NCBI RefSeq assembly: GCF_014397005.1
Contig: NZ_JACGWS010000008.1
Location: 186,001 to 250,000 of the forward strand
DNA: 64,000 nt
Direction of reading: 5' to 3'
Source of the DNA: Kordia aestuariivivens
Lineage (GTDB): Bacteria > Bacteroidota > Bacteroidia > Flavobacteriales > Flavobacteriaceae
Both the position numbers and the translations under genes were made by a program. The notes beneath the pieces are model-generated. The model searched no databases and was not told the origin of the DNA. It saw only the letters and a program-made list of their open reading frames with translations. Positions within the stretch are counted from its first letter, which is position 1, and every line of letters begins with the position of its first letter. Below, one piece after another: positions 1-10,746 of this stretch.

Positions 1-936
1 TGGGGATTAGGACAACTAGGAGTTCCGCCTGAAGCATTTACAGTAGGGAAAGGTTTAGATTTCATTATTCCTTCTGTAATTATTTTAGTCACAGGAACAA
101 TTTTTGCAATGTGGTTAGGAGAGAAAATTACAGACAAAGGTATTGGTAATGGTATTTCATTACTAATCATGGTTGGAATTATCGCATACATGCCACAAGC
201 ATTTTTTCAAGAATTTGTTTCTAACTCAGGAAAACCAATGTTAATTCTGATAGAAATTGTAATATGGTTGGCCATTATTTTGGCAAGTATCATGTTGGTA
301 ATGGCAGTTCGTCAAATACCAGTACAATACGCTAGAAGAACAGCAACAGGTGGATATGAAAAAAATGTTTTTGGGGCAAGACAATTTATTCCATTAAAAT
401 TAAATGCATCTGGTGTAATGCCTATTATCTTTGCGCAAGCATTAATGTTTGTACCATCGGCAGTAGCAAAAGGACTTGGAACTAACTCATCTGTTGGACA
501 ATGGATGACCGCTAATTTCCAAGATGTATTTGGATTATGGTACAATGTGTTATTTGCATTCCTAATCATCATCTTTACCTATTTCTACACAGCTATTACA
601 GTGCCTACTAACAAGATGGCAGATGACTTAAAAAGAAGTGGAGGATTTATTCCAGGAATTCGCCCTGGCGGAGAAACTGGAGAATACTTAGATAAGATAA
701 TGTCACAAATTACGTTGCCTGGATCAATCTTTTTAGCATTGATCGCAGTATTCCCTGCAGTTGTTGGGAATATCATGGGAATTCAGCAAGGTTGGGCATT
801 ATTCTTCGGAGGAACATCGTTGCTAATTATGGTAGGAGTTGCCATAGATACCATGCAACAAATAAACTCATACTTGTTGAACAGACATTATGATGGTTTA
901 ATGAAAACTGGTAAAAACCGTAAAGTAGTTGCATAA
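1..936 (+). CDS. secY: Protein translocase subunit SecY (5' end outside window)
   Basis: This is the central pore subunit of the SecYEG translocon in the inner membrane. The reading frame is open from base 1 and 311 codons are present. It begins in a periplasmic/transmembrane stretch ([13 protein letters not shown]) and runs through the conserved [17 protein letters not shown] segment and the [29 protein letters not shown] loop region (residues about 115-145 of this fragment). The later [15 protein letters not shown] loop and the C-terminal helices are also present. The first in-window ATG (109) is internal, not a start. The stop at 934-936 is followed after 2 nt by infA, the standard end of the spc ribosomal operon in Bacteroidota. 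Identification is secure; only the N-terminal third is missing. Confidence 0.97.
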   Translation, partial: WGLGQLGVPPEAFTVGKGLDFIIPSVIILVTGTIFAMWLGEKITDKGIGNGISLLIMVGIIAYMPQAFFQEFVSNSGKPMLILIEIVIWLAIILASIMLVMAVRQIPVQYARRTATGGYEKNVFGARQFIPLKLNASGVMPIIFAQALMFVPSAVAKGLGTNSSVGQWMTANFQDVFGLWYNVLFAFLIIIFTYFYTAITVPTNKMADDLKRSGGFIPGIRPGGETGEYLDKIMSQITLPGSIFLALIAVFPAVVGNIMGIQQGWALFFGGTSLLIMVGVAIDTMQQINSYLLNRHYDGLMKTGKNRKVVA

Positions 937-938
937 TT

Positions 939-1154
939 ATGGCTAAACAAGCTGCAATAGAACAAGATGGAACAATCATAGAAGCATTATCAAATGCTAT
1001 GTTCCGTGTAGAATTAGAAAATGAACATATTGTAACGGCTCACATTTCAGGAAAAATGCGTATGCATTATATCAAATTATTACCTGGTGATAAAGTGAAG
1101 TTAGAAATGAGTCCGTACGATTTAACAAAAGCAAGAATTACTTATAGATACTAA
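939..1154 (+). CDS. infA: Translation initiation factor IF-1
   Basis: IF-1 binds the 30S A site and assists IF-2/IF-3 during initiation. The protein has 71 residues, the usual length, and is a single S1-type OB fold. It carries the family pattern [17 protein letters not shown] at the start, then [27 protein letters not shown], and ends in [10 protein letters not shown]. The ATG lies 2 nt after the secY stop, so the two are translationally coupled. rpmJ follows after 6 nt. Nothing about it is unusual. Confidence 0.97.
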   Translation: MAKQAAIEQDGTIIEALSNAMFRVELENEHIVTAHISGKMRMHYIKLLPGDKVKLEMSPYDLTKARITYRY

Positions 1155-1160
1155 TAAATC

Positions 1161-1277
1161 ATGAAAGTAAGAGCATCAGTAAAAAAGAGAAGTCCCGAGT
1201 GCAAAATTGTGCGTCGTAAGGGTAGATTATACGTAATCAATAAAAAGAATCCTAGATTTAAACAAAGACAAGGATAG
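1161..1277 (+). CDS. rpmJ: 50S ribosomal protein L36
   Basis: A 38-residue protein too short for most ORF cut-offs. It starts [21 protein letters not shown] and ends NPRFKQRQG. The pattern KVRASVKK, a single retained Cys, then [21 protein letters not shown] matches L36. Only one Cys (residue 14) is obvious, so this looks like the zinc-independent (C-) form that lacks the CxxC...C...H zinc site. It sits 6 nt after infA and its TAG is 2 nt before the rpsM ATG. This is the normal place for rpmJ in the alpha operon. Confidence 0.96.
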   Translation: MKVRASVKKRSPECKIVRRKGRLYVINKKNPRFKQRQG

Positions 1278-1279
1278 TT

Positions 1280-1654
1280 ATGGCAAGAATCGCAGGAGTA
1301 GACATTCCAAAGCATAAGAGAGGAGTTATCGCATTAACATACATCTTTGGAGTCGGTAGAAGTAGAGCTAAAGAAGTTTTAGCTACAGCAAAAGTTAGTG
1401 AAGATACTAAAGTTTCAGATTGGACTGATGATGAAATCGGGAGAATTCGTGAAGCAGTTGGTACTTTTAAAATTGAAGGTGAATTACGTACTGAAGTTCA
1501 ATTAAACATCAAACGTTTAATGGATATCGGATGTTACAGAGGAATTCGTCACAGATCTGGACTTCCATTAAGAGGTCAGAGAACTAAGAACAACTCTAGA
1601 ACAAGAAAAGGTAGAAGAAAAACTGTTGCTAACAAGAAAAAAGCAACTAAATAA
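1280..1654 (+). CDS. rpsM: 30S ribosomal protein S13
   Basis: S13 sits in the head of the small subunit and contacts the P-site tRNA and the 50S subunit. The 124-residue length is normal. It begins [26 protein letters not shown]. The helical arm carries [36 protein letters not shown], the basic tail expected to reach the tRNA. It is 2 nt downstream of rpmJ and 11 nt upstream of rpsK, inside the alpha operon. Confidence 0.97.
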   Translation: MARIAGVDIPKHKRGVIALTYIFGVGRSRAKEVLATAKVSEDTKVSDWTDDEIGRIREAVGTFKIEGELRTEVQLNIKRLMDIGCYRGIRHRSGLPLRGQRTKNNSRTRKGRRKTVANKKKATK

Positions 1655-1665
1655 TATTTTGTAGT

Positions 1666-2055
1666 ATGGCAAAGTCTAGCAAGAGTACAAAAAAACGTAA
1701 AGTAGTAGTTGAGTCAGTTGGAGCAGCACACGTAACAGCGTCCTTCAATAACATCATCATATCACTTACAAACAAAAAAGGAGATGTCATTTCTTGGTCG
1801 TCTGCTGGTAAGATGGGCTTTAGAGGTTCTAAAAAGAACACTCCTTATGCTGCACAAACTGCAGCTGAAGAGGCTTCTAAAGTAGCACACGAAGCAGGAT
1901 TACGTAAAGTAAAAGTTTACGTTAAAGGTCCAGGAAACGGTAGAGAATCTGCTATCAGAACAATCCACAATGCAGGAATTGAAGTAACTGAAATTATCGA
2001 CGTTACTCCATTACCACACAACGGATGTAGGCCTCCAAAGAGAAGAAGAGTATAA
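1666..2055 (+). CDS. rpsK: 30S ribosomal protein S11
   Basis: S11 lies on the platform of the small subunit near the mRNA exit and the Shine-Dalgarno helix. It has 129 residues with a basic N-terminus and the conserved core [44 protein letters not shown]. It ends with the invariant stretch [18 protein letters not shown]. It directly follows rpsM. The 84-nt gap after it is the longest in this operon and contains a possible hairpin (see the 2072-2121 entry). Confidence 0.97.
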   Translation: MAKSSKSTKKRKVVVESVGAAHVTASFNNIIISLTNKKGDVISWSSAGKMGFRGSKKNTPYAAQTAAEEASKVAHEAGLRKVKVYVKGPGNGRESAIRTIHNAGIEVTEIIDVTPLPHNGCRPPKRRRV

Positions 2056-2071
2056 TCAAATTAATTTTCAT

Positions 2072-2121
2072 TGAGAGATTAACGATTATCGAAGGACAGC
2101 CTTAATTCATAATCACTCTCA
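2072..2121 (+). promoter_or_regulatory. Possible structured leader between rpsK and rpsD
   Basis: TGAGAG at 2072-2077 can pair with CTCTCA at 2116-2121, and GATTAT at 2084-2089 with ATAATC at 2109-2114. Together they form a two-part stem with an asymmetric internal loop, 19 nt before the rpsD start. S4 is a known autoregulator of alpha-operon mRNA in other bacteria, so a leader immediately before rpsD would make sense. The stem is AT-rich and no conservation data are available here. Confidence 0.3.
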
Positions 2122-2139
2122 TAAATATAACTATTAGAA

Positions 2140-2745
2140 ATGGCAAGATATACAGGACCAAAAACTAAAATTGCCCGTAAATTCGGAGAAGCAATTTTCG
2201 GAGAAGATAAATCTTTTGAAAAAAGAAACTATCCTCCAGGTCAACATGGAAACAATAGACGTAGAGGAAAAAAATCTGAATACGCTATCCAGTTGATGGA
2301 AAAACAAAAAGCAAAATACACCTATGGAATTCTTGAACGTCAGTTCAGAAACTTGTTTGAAAAATCAAACAGTAGCAAAGGAATTACAGGTGAAGTATTA
2401 TTACAATTATGTGAATCTCGTTTAGATAACGTAGTTTACAGAATGGGAATAGCACCAACAAGAAGCGGAGCAAGACAATTAGTGTCTCACCGTCATATTA
2501 CAGTAAACGGAGAAAAAGTAAATATTCCTTCTTACAGCCTTAAAGCAGGTGATGTAGTTGGAGTAAGAGAAAAATCTAAATCTCTTGATGTAATTGAAAG
2601 ATCTCTAGCGAATGCTAGCCACGTATATGAGTGGATCACATGGAATGGAGAACAAATGGAAGGTACGTATGTAGCTATTCCAGAAAGACTTCAGATCCCT
2701 GAAAACATTAAAGAGCAATTAATCGTAGAATTATATTCTAAATAA
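2140..2745 (+). CDS. rpsD: 30S ribosomal protein S4
   Basis: S4 is a primary 16S rRNA binding protein and nucleates small-subunit assembly; in some bacteria it also represses its own operon. The 201-residue protein begins [21 protein letters not shown]. It has the S4 N-terminal domain (about 1-90) followed by an S4 RNA-binding fold (about 92-155) with [12 protein letters not shown] and [22 protein letters not shown]. The zinc-binding cysteines of some S4 proteins are absent, as is common in Bacteroidota. It is followed after 24 nt by rpoA. Confidence 0.97.
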   Translation: MARYTGPKTKIARKFGEAIFGEDKSFEKRNYPPGQHGNNRRRGKKSEYAIQLMEKQKAKYTYGILERQFRNLFEKSNSSKGITGEVLLQLCESRLDNVVYRMGIAPTRSGARQLVSHRHITVNGEKVNIPSYSLKAGDVVGVREKSKSLDVIERSLANASHVYEWITWNGEQMEGTYVAIPERLQIPENIKEQLIVELYSK

Positions 2746-2769
2746 TAATAATCAGAAAGTATTCTTAAT

Positions 2770-3762
2770 ATGGCATTATTAAACTTCCAAAAGCCCGACA
2801 AAGTTATCATGATTGACTCATCTGAGTTCGATGGCAAATTTGAATTTCGTCCTTTAGAACCTGGTTATGGGCTAACAATCGGGAACGCATTAAGAAGAGT
2901 ACTTCTATCATCATTGGAAGGTTTTGCGATTACTTCTGTTCGAATGGACAAAGTAGATCACGAATTTTCAACGATTTCTGGTGTTGTAGAAGATGTAACA
3001 GAGATTATTTTAAACTTGAAACAAGTGCGTTTCAAAAGACAAATAGACGATATCGATAACGAATCTGTATCTATTTCTGTTTCAGGTAAAGAACAATTAA
3101 CTGCCGGTGATTTCCAAAAATTCATCTCTGGTTTCCAAGTGTTAAATCCAGACTTAGTTATCTGTAACATGGATGCTAGTGTGAACTTAAACATGGAAAT
3201 TACGATTGAAAAAGGTAGAGGATATGTTCCAGCTGAAGAAAACAAAAAATCAAATGCTCCATTAGGAACAATTTTTACAGATTCTATTTATACACCTGTA
3301 AAAAATGTAAAATATAGCATAGAAAACTATCGTGTTGAACAAAAAACTGATTATGAAAAATTAGTTTTCGAAATCATCACTGACGGATCTATTCATCCTA
3401 AAGAAGCGTTGACTGAAGCTGCTAAAACATTAATTCACCACTTCATGTTATTCTCTGATGAGCGTATCACATTAGAAGCTGATGAAATTGCACAAACAGA
3501 AACGTATGATGAAGAATCATTACACATGCGTCAACTACTAAAAACAAAATTAGTAGACATGGACCTTTCTGTAAGAGCATTAAACTGTTTAAAAGCTGCA
3601 GAAGTAGATACACTAGGAGACTTAGTATCTTACAACAAAAATGATTTAATGAAATTCAGAAACTTCGGTAAAAAATCATTAACTGAACTAGAAGAACTAG
3701 TAAACGTTAAAGGTTTAAGTTTCGGAATGGACTTATCAAAATACAAATTAGATAAAGATTAA
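2770..3762 (+). CDS. rpoA: DNA-directed RNA polymerase subunit alpha
   Basis: The alpha subunit dimerises to scaffold RNA polymerase and contacts activators and UP elements through its C-terminal domain. It has 330 residues. The N-terminal domain (about 1-230) carries [35 protein letters not shown]. The alphaCTD (about 250-320) carries [25 protein letters not shown] and [15 protein letters not shown], the helix-hairpin-helix part. The alphaCTD matters for the class II type activator sites proposed between 52 and 62 kb. It lies between rpsD and rplQ, as expected. Confidence 0.97.
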   Translation: MALLNFQKPDKVIMIDSSEFDGKFEFRPLEPGYGLTIGNALRRVLLSSLEGFAITSVRMDKVDHEFSTISGVVEDVTEIILNLKQVRFKRQIDDIDNESVSISVSGKEQLTAGDFQKFISGFQVLNPDLVICNMDASVNLNMEITIEKGRGYVPAEENKKSNAPLGTIFTDSIYTPVKNVKYSIENYRVEQKTDYEKLVFEIITDGSIHPKEALTEAAKTLIHHFMLFSDERITLEADEIAQTETYDEESLHMRQLLKTKLVDMDLSVRALNCLKAAEVDTLGDLVSYNKNDLMKFRNFGKKSLTELEELVNVKGLSFGMDLSKYKLDKD

Positions 3763-3822
3763 TTCCTTTATAATTTGCTCCTTAAACAAGTTGAAGCAAG
3801 ATAGAGGTAAAAAACAAATGTC

Positions 3823-4293
3823 ATGAGACACGGAAAAAAAGTAAATCACTTAGGTAGAAAAACAGCGCACAGAAAAGCAATGTTAGCTAATATGGCTTGT
3901 TCATTAATTGAGCACAAACGTATTAACACAACTGTTGCAAAAGCGAAAGCGTTAAAGCTGTTTGTTGAGCCATTAGTAACAAAATCTAAAAGCGATACAA
4001 CACACAATCGTCGTTTAGTATTTAGTAAACTAAGAGACAAATATGCTGTAACTGAATTATTCAGAGATGTAGCTGTAAAAGTTGCTGACAGACCAGGTGG
4101 ATACACAAGAATCATAAAGCTAGGAAATCGTCTTGGTGATAATGCTCAAATGGCATTAATCGAATTAGTAGATTACAACGAAACGTACACTACTGAGAAG
4201 AAAGCGAAGACTACGAGACGTAGCAGAAGAGGTGGCGGAAGCAAAACTGCACCAGTAGTAGAAACTCCACAAGCTTCAACAGAAGAAGAATAG
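3823..4293 (+). CDS. rplQ: 50S ribosomal protein L17
   Basis: L17 is near the peptide exit on the large subunit. The core (about 1-118) starts [42 protein letters not shown] and includes [27 protein letters not shown]. It is followed by a roughly 35-residue C-terminal tail rich in Lys, Arg and Thr that ends in Glu. Such extensions are common in Bacteroidota, so the 156-residue length is longer than in E. coli but not aberrant. It is the last gene of the operon, followed by a strong terminator at 4317-4352. Confidence 0.96.
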   Translation: MRHGKKVNHLGRKTAHRKAMLANMACSLIEHKRINTTVAKAKALKLFVEPLVTKSKSDTTHNRRLVFSKLRDKYAVTELFRDVAVKVADRPGGYTRIIKLGNRLGDNAQMALIELVDYNETYTTEKKAKTTRRSRRGGGSKTAPVVETPQASTEEE

Positions 4294-4316
4294 ATGAAAA
4301 TCAATTCATTACATAT

Positions 4317-4352
4317 AAGGGATAAACTTTTTTTAAGTTTATCCCTTTTTTT
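4317..4352 (+). terminator. Intrinsic terminator of the alpha operon
   Basis: A perfect 13-bp stem, AAGGGATAAACTT at 4317-4329 paired with AAGTTTATCCCTT at 4335-4347, has a 5-nt loop and is followed by a T run to 4352. It lies 24 nt after the rplQ stop. Confidence 0.9.
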
Positions 4353-4497
4353 ATAGTAGAGAAACTCAATTCTAAGAAGTCTAAAAGGCAAACTTATAAT
4401 TGTAAGTTGATCTAATTCCACTGATAAGCGGAATCTCAAAAAAACAATACTTGAGAATTAGATTGATTTTTAAATTCAAAAACAAATCACTGTAAAA

Positions 4498-5313
4498 ATG
4501 ATTAAACTTGTAAAATCATTGGTTCCTAAAAGCCTAAAGAAGTTTATAAAAAGAGAAATTCTTCAAACTTCTTACGTTAACAAACCTACGTATAACGCTT
4601 CTTTAATAAAAGATGAATTTACATTAGATTGTACAATTGCTTACAACAAATATGGTGGATACTGTACGCCTTTTTCTGCACAGCAAGAATCGGTTGTGCA
4701 AGAAATACTCAAAGGAAACGTATACGAACCAGAAACCATTCAATACATTATAGACAATTGCGGCACGGGTGATGTTGTACAAGCTGGCGCATATTTTGGA
4801 GACTTTCTCCCTGGAATAGCAAAACATATCTCAAACAAAGCACAAGTATGGACATTTGAACCAAGTTCAGAATACTATCGGTGTGCTGAAATTACCATGC
4901 GAATTAACAATCTAAACAATGTGAATCTCTTTCAAGTTGGTTTGGGAGAAGAAAAAGCGGATGTTCAATTACAAATTGAAACAGAAGATGGAAAACGTTT
5001 AGGTGGCGCAAGTAGAATAATTAATTCAAAAAAAGGTAAATTTGTACCCATTACAATTGAAACCTTAGATAGCATGATTCCTGAAGACAGAAACATCTCC
5101 GTAGTACAACTAGACTTGGAAGGATTTGAAATTCCAGCGCTCAAAGGAGCTATCAATAGTATCAAAAGATGCAAACCAATACTTATTCTCGAAATACTAT
5201 CACACAATGACATCTTAGCAAATGATTGGTTCAAAGAAAACATCCTATCATTAGGCTATGAAATAACAGGAAAAGTACATAACAATACCATAGTAAAAAT
5301 AAAACACAACTAA
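4498..5313 (+). CDS. FkbM-family SAM-dependent methyltransferase
   Basis: The 271-residue protein has the FkbM methyltransferase signature. A glycine-rich SAM motif, VVQAGAYFGDFLPGIAKHI (about 90-108), is followed by the acidic strand WTFEPSSEYYRCAEITMRINNLNNV (about 119-143). Later comes VVQLDLEGFEIPALKGAINSI (about 201-221), the segment that characterises FkbM (usually DVEGxExxVLxG). FkbM enzymes O-methylate sugars or small molecules; the substrate here is unknown. The N-terminus is basic and has no signal peptide, so the protein is probably cytoplasmic. It stands alone between the ribosomal operon and carA, and is unrelated to both. Confidence 0.85.
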   Translation: MIKLVKSLVPKSLKKFIKREILQTSYVNKPTYNASLIKDEFTLDCTIAYNKYGGYCTPFSAQQESVVQEILKGNVYEPETIQYIIDNCGTGDVVQAGAYFGDFLPGIAKHISNKAQVWTFEPSSEYYRCAEITMRINNLNNVNLFQVGLGEEKADVQLQIETEDGKRLGGASRIINSKKGKFVPITIETLDSMIPEDRNISVVQLDLEGFEIPALKGAINSIKRCKPILILEILSHNDILANDWFKENILSLGYEITGKVHNNTIVKIKHN

Positions 5314-5353
5314 TCAATTCATAAACACAACACAACTAAATTGTATATCTGAT

Positions 5354-6466
5354 ATGAAATACCAAACTCGACAAAAGGCATTATTACTTCTTGAAGATGG
5401 AACTATCTTTTACGGAAAAGCAATCGGACAACCTGGAACAGCTTATGGTGAAGTATGTTTCAATACCGGAATGACAGGATATCAAGAAATCTTTACGGAT
5501 CCGTCGTATTATGGACAATTAATGGTGACCGCAAATGTTCACATTGGAAACTATGGAACCACGACGAATGAAATGGAATCTGACGGTGTTAAAATTGCAG
5601 GTTTAATCTGTAAAAACTTTAGTTACGATTACTCTAGAGCTGCCGCTGATAGTTCACTAAAAGAATTTTTAGACAACAACAATTTATTTGCAATATCTGA
5701 TGTTGATACGCGCGCATTAGTTGGCTACATTAGAGACAATGGAGCAATGAACGCGGTAATTTCTACGGAAGTTGATAACATTGACGACCTAAAAGCGAAA
5801 CTAGCTGAAGTACCTAGCATGGCAGGACTAGAATTAGCGTCTAAAGTATCTACAAAAGAAGCATACATTTTTGGAGACGAAAACGCGACACACAAAATAG
5901 CAGCCTTAGACATCGGATGCAAAAAGAACATTCTAAGAAACCTTGCAAAACGTGATGCATGCATCAAAGTATTCCCGTACAACGCTACATTTGAAGAAAT
6001 GAGCGCTTGGAACCCTGATGGATACTTCATATCCAACGGACCTGGAGATCCAGAACCACTAAGTGACGCAATCACATTTGCAAAAGAAGTGATCAAGCGC
6101 GACTTGCCATTATTTGGAATCTGTTTAGGACATCAAGTAATAGCATTGGCAAATGGAATCTCAACTTACAAAATGCACAACGGACATCGTGGAATCAATC
6201 ATCCTGTAAAGAACATGTTGACAGGAAAAGGTGAAATCACATCGCAAAATCACGGTTTTGCCATCAATAGAGAAGAAACGGAAGCAAATGCAGATGTAGA
6301 AATCACACACATACACTTAAACGATGATACAGTTGCTGGAATTCGTGTAAAAGACAAAAACTGTTTCTCGGTACAATACCATCCTGAAGCTAGTCCTGGA
6401 CCACACGATGGAGAATATCTATTTGATCAATTCATCGCGAATATTCAAAAAGTACAAACTGTTTAA
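5354..6466 (+). CDS. carA: Carbamoyl-phosphate synthase small subunit
   Basis: CarA is the glutamine amidotransferase subunit that supplies ammonia to CarB for carbamoyl phosphate, feeding arginine and pyrimidine synthesis. The 370-residue protein has the CPSase small-chain domain (about 1-140; GTAYGEVCFNTGMTGYQEIFTDPSY). A class I glutaminase domain follows (about 180-365). The nucleophile is Cys257 in GICLGHQ, and the triad partners are His343 and Glu345 in QYHPEAS. No carB is in the window, so the pair is split here, as in many flavobacteria. A hairpin terminator follows at 6493-6527. Confidence 0.96.
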   Translation: MKYQTRQKALLLLEDGTIFYGKAIGQPGTAYGEVCFNTGMTGYQEIFTDPSYYGQLMVTANVHIGNYGTTTNEMESDGVKIAGLICKNFSYDYSRAAADSSLKEFLDNNNLFAISDVDTRALVGYIRDNGAMNAVISTEVDNIDDLKAKLAEVPSMAGLELASKVSTKEAYIFGDENATHKIAALDIGCKKNILRNLAKRDACIKVFPYNATFEEMSAWNPDGYFISNGPGDPEPLSDAITFAKEVIKRDLPLFGICLGHQVIALANGISTYKMHNGHRGINHPVKNMLTGKGEITSQNHGFAINREETEANADVEITHIHLNDDTVAGIRVKDKNCFSVQYHPEASPGPHDGEYLFDQFIANIQKVQTV

Positions 6467-6492
6467 TAAAGCTATCTGAAAAGTATAATTTT

Positions 6493-6527
6493 CGTCATTC
6501 TGAATTTAATTCAGAATGACGTTTTTT
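6493..6527 (+). terminator. Terminator after carA
   Basis: CGTCATTCTGAATT (6493-6506) pairs with AATTCAGAATGACG (6508-6521); allowing a small loop, the stem is about 12 bp. It is followed by TTTTTT. The sequence resembles a widespread flavobacterial intergenic repeat (GTCATTCTGAA), so it may be a repeat acting as a terminator. Confidence 0.8.
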
Positions 6528-6571
6528 AAGACTTTTTAGACAATCTAATAACATAAAACAAAAACAAAAAA

Positions 6572-7216
6572 ATGTACAGAATCATCATGCTACTTGTCGT
6601 GTTCGTATTTGTAATTTCTTGTAAAGAGGAAGCAAAATCTTCAACGACAACAAAAACAACTTCAACAAAAACAACTCCAACAGAAACAACGAAGGAGAAT
6701 GAGTGGTCAGTTACGGCTGTAAAAAAAGCAGAAATGAGTTCTAACAAAGAACAACTATTGTCAACCACAATTGCATATTTCAAAAATTGCAAAGAAAATT
6801 CAACAAACAGAAATGACTGTAGAAACAGCATCACAAAAATGATTGCTGAATTTTATAAAATCTCCGATTTCAAAAATGACAAAGGAGAATATGTAGTGTA
6901 TGATAGCATTCAATCCATAGTAAAAAAGTCTGATAACTGGACAAAACTAGGCAACGCAAGCAATCAAGAATCATTAGTAAAAGCACAAGCAGCCGCAAAT
7001 AATGGAAACGCAACAATTGCTATTGATATTTCTGAATCGTATGGGCAAGTTGCCATGATCATTCCGGGAGACTTGACAAATTCTGGTTCATGGAAATTAC
7101 AAGTTCCAAACACAGCAGCACTCGTAAATTACGACGCTAAAAAGTCATTTACGAACAAACCATTATCGTACGCGTTCAAATCAACAGAAAATATTGTGCT
7201 ATTCAGTAAAAAGTAG
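6572..7216 (+). CDS. Hypothetical lipoprotein with Thr-rich linker
   Basis: The 214-residue protein starts with a short hydrophobic signal, MYRIIMLLVVFVFVISC, ending in a lipobox with the modified Cys at residue 17. A flexible stretch of Ser/Thr/Lys repeats (about 22-45) precedes a soluble domain. I do not recognise the domain. It contains two Cys (about residues 76 and 88) and ends without a sorting signal. By family behaviour it should be a membrane-anchored lipoprotein facing the periplasm or surface. It sits alone between the carA terminator and eno. Confidence 0.7.
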   Translation: MYRIIMLLVVFVFVISCKEEAKSSTTTKTTSTKTTPTETTKENEWSVTAVKKAEMSSNKEQLLSTTIAYFKNCKENSTNRNDCRNSITKMIAEFYKISDFKNDKGEYVVYDSIQSIVKKSDNWTKLGNASNQESLVKAQAAANNGNATIAIDISESYGQVAMIIPGDLTNSGSWKLQVPNTAALVNYDAKKSFTNKPLSYAFKSTENIVLFSKK

Positions 7217-7324
7217 TTAAACAATAATCAGTAGAAAACGTTTTCGCTTTTTGTAAAAAGAGACAAAAATAGCACATCGCTAACATATCCGTAAAAGCAA
7301 CGGCAAGCCTTATAAAACTGGGTA

Positions 7325-8659
<1,335 letters not shown>

Positions 8660-8684
8660 ACTACGAATCACACACTACTATGCT

Positions 8685-8718
8685 AAAAGCGAGTTTCTGT
8701 AAAGGAACTCGCTTTTTT
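8685..8718 (+). terminator. Terminator after eno
   Basis: AAAAGCGAGTT (8685-8695) pairs with AACTCGCTTTT (8706-8716) and is followed by T residues. Confidence 0.88.
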
Positions 8719-8847
8719 ATATTCAAACTTCCCTAAACGTCGCTTCAAGCGTGTTATATCAAACATAATCGTGATGTTTTTAACATTCAAAAAAAATCAG
8801 CAATTCTTCGTATTTTTAAAATTCAAAAAAGATAGTATCTTTAAACC

Positions 8848-9891
8848 ATGACAAATCAAAAAAAACCACATGGTTGTATTGTTAGCTTTCAACGACTCTT
8901 TTCGGGTTGTTTGGCACTTATAGCCACAGGTTTCTTATTGATTATCTTATTCTTCTTAGCAACTGAAGTCAAAATAGAAGGTGCATCACTACTCGTTTTC
9001 GCGGTGAGTGGTTTCTTTGTGTTGCGATATCTTTGGAAAAAAGTTGGGCGAAAATCACTCTCTAACAAAGCTGTGTTCAAAAGTGTATTCTTTGATTTTC
9101 TGCGAACAGTTGCGGTATTTGTTTTATTCTCCATTATCATGACAATTCTAATAAAAAATGCAGGATATGACATTGATGATACGGATGTTCCTAAAGAAGA
9201 AACAACCAAAACAGAAATCATCACAACGACAGAAGGCAACGACGTTATTAAATACATCATCAACAAACAATATTGGAAAGATTTTGAAGGCGATTGGTAT
9301 CGAATGGACTTTAAAATTGCTGAAAATAGCGTCAAAAAGTCTAAAACCAATCGAGAAGGGTATAGATATACAAGAGACTTTACTTGGGGGAAATTTTACA
9401 AACACATGGCAGATCATGATAAGCCATTACTAAATCACTTATATACGTCGTTCAGTAAAATTCAGAAAGACAAAAAAATGAGTAGAAAAAAGTTTGCCGA
9501 ATTCATCATTACGAGTATTCAAAACATTCAATACAACTATATCAAATCAACGCCGTGTACAGGAACTGAAGATTATCCATGTGTTGGAAATGTGCGACTT
9601 GGAATCTTTGCGCCCGCAGAATTTGGTACAAACCTCAAAGGCGATTGTGATTCGCGTACGGTATTACTATTCGTAATCTTGGCAAAATTTAATTTTGATG
9701 TTGCCATCTTAAACAGCAATCAATACAAGCATTCCGTATTAGGAATCAATGTGCCCGCACGAGGAAAATACAAAACATACAACCGTAAAAAATATTATTT
9801 CGTAGAAACTACTGCAAAAGGATGTCCTATTGGGTATTTACCAAAAGATGTTTCAACCATAAGTTATTGGGATTTTGTATTAGTCAACTAA
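8848..9891 (+). CDS. Membrane-anchored transglutaminase-like cysteine protein
   Basis: The 347-residue protein has three predicted N-terminal membrane segments (about 20-38, 43-60, 74-95), then a soluble domain of the transglutaminase-like cysteine protease fold. The putative triad is Cys in GDCDSRT (about residue 268), His in QYKHSVLGI (about 293) and Glu in YYFVETTAKG (about 319). This gives the C-H-E/D order of the fold. Substrate and partners are unknown; such proteins in Bacteroidota often act on peptides at the membrane. It is followed 12 nt later by a DUF350-type membrane protein, so the two probably form an operon. A TATCTTTA box at 8836-8843 lies so close to the ATG that the transcript may be leaderless (inference). 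Confidence 0.7.
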   Translation: MTNQKKPHGCIVSFQRLFSGCLALIATGFLLIILFFLATEVKIEGASLLVFAVSGFFVLRYLWKKVGRKSLSNKAVFKSVFFDFLRTVAVFVLFSIIMTILIKNAGYDIDDTDVPKEETTKTEIITTTEGNDVIKYIINKQYWKDFEGDWYRMDFKIAENSVKKSKTNREGYRYTRDFTWGKFYKHMADHDKPLLNHLYTSFSKIQKDKKMSRKKFAEFIITSIQNIQYNYIKSTPCTGTEDYPCVGNVRLGIFAPAEFGTNLKGDCDSRTVLLFVILAKFNFDVAILNSNQYKHSVLGINVPARGKYKTYNRKKYYFVETTAKGCPIGYLPKDVSTISYWDFVLVN

Positions 9892-9903
9892 AAAAGCAAC
9901 CAC

Positions 9904-10425
9904 ATGAACACAGAATTATTCTATCTCGCATTAAGTCAAATGGTATTATCAATCGTACTTGCCATTATTATATTTTTTATCTCGTATAAAGTACTGATCA
10001 GAATCTTCAAGCTAAAAGAAGAAAACCTAAACGACTCTAACTTAGCATTAAGTATATTCTTTTCAGGAATTATTTTTAGCACAGGTTATTTACTAAGCGG
10101 AATCATTCCATCGATTATTAGCGCAATAGAAATGCTGAAAATTCACGCAAGGGAAAATCTATTTGTTGAAGTCTTAAAATATTCGTCGCTATCACTATTC
10201 ATAGGATTCTTGTTGGCAGGATTAATTCACTTCAGTTCGTTCATGTTGGCTAAATCACTAACGAAGCATGTAGATGAAGTCGGTGAATTAAAAAAGAATA
10301 ATTTAGCTGTCGCGATATTACTCTCAACAATTCTCATCTCAATTACAATCATTTCAAGAGACAGTCTCGTATTCCTGATTGAGCTTTTCTTACCACAACC
10401 AACGGTTTTAGAATATAATTCTTAA
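9904..10425 (+). CDS. DUF350-family membrane protein
   Basis: The 173-residue protein has five or six hydrophobic segments. It is built from two similar halves, as expected of tandem DUF350 repeats. Each half carries an N-A-rich helix start (DSNLALSIFFSG around 43-55 and KNNLAVAILLS around 131-141), and each is preceded by a two-helix unit. DUF350 proteins are inner-membrane proteins of unknown function, often found near PspA-like or glutathionylspermidine-synthase-like genes. It lies 12 nt after the transglutaminase-like gene and ends at the terminator 10464-10504. Confidence 0.65.
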   Translation: MNTELFYLALSQMVLSIVLAIIIFFISYKVLIRIFKLKEENLNDSNLALSIFFSGIIFSTGYLLSGIIPSIISAIEMLKIHARENLFVEVLKYSSLSLFIGFLLAGLIHFSSFMLAKSLTKHVDEVGELKKNNLAVAILLSTILISITIISRDSLVFLIELFLPQPTVLEYNS

Positions 10426-10463
10426 AATCAATATGCGTTAGCAATCATACATCATAAAAAATA

Positions 10464-10504
10464 AAAAAGTGCCATTTCTGTAGTATGTGAAGTGGCACTT
10501 TTTT
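10464..10504 (+). terminator. Terminator after the DUF350 gene
   Basis: AAAAAGTGCCATTTC pairs with GAAGTGGCACTTTTT with one G-T pair and is followed by a T run. Confidence 0.85.
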
Positions 10505-10746
10505 ATGAATCAATCGTGATTTATAAATAACGACTAGTGTTATTGAAAAAGATTCAGAAACTTACAATTAGTTTAAGTATTTTCGCGTAGAAAGTAAAAC
10601 TCCCAGCCTCAATATTACATTCATATAATAAGCTGTTTATAAAACAATAACTTAACAAAATTAAGAAGTACTGCCGATACTAATCAGCATTATTTTGCAT
10701 CGTTTGTTGCGATATTTTTTGCATGAAAACGAATTAAACCATCACT
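10505..10746. other. Intergenic region before the LRR gene
   Basis: The stretch between the terminator and the giant LRR gene is AT-rich. TTTG-containing segments near 10700-10722 could form a promoter, but no exact TAnnTTTG box with a -33 partner was found. No ORF or clear repeat is visible. Confidence 0.4.

Noticed and set aside
4173-4439. Antisense ORF over rplQ and its terminator
   Set aside because: It overlaps a well-identified ribosomal gene and a hairpin and has no domain.
8889-9350. Antisense ORF of 153 residues opposite the transglutaminase-like gene
   Set aside because: It is a shadow of the coding strand with no recognisable domain; the sense gene has clear motifs.
9158-9433. 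Plus-strand ORF in another frame inside the transglutaminase-like gene
   Set aside because: The composition is Lys-rich and out of frame; no independent start signal or family.
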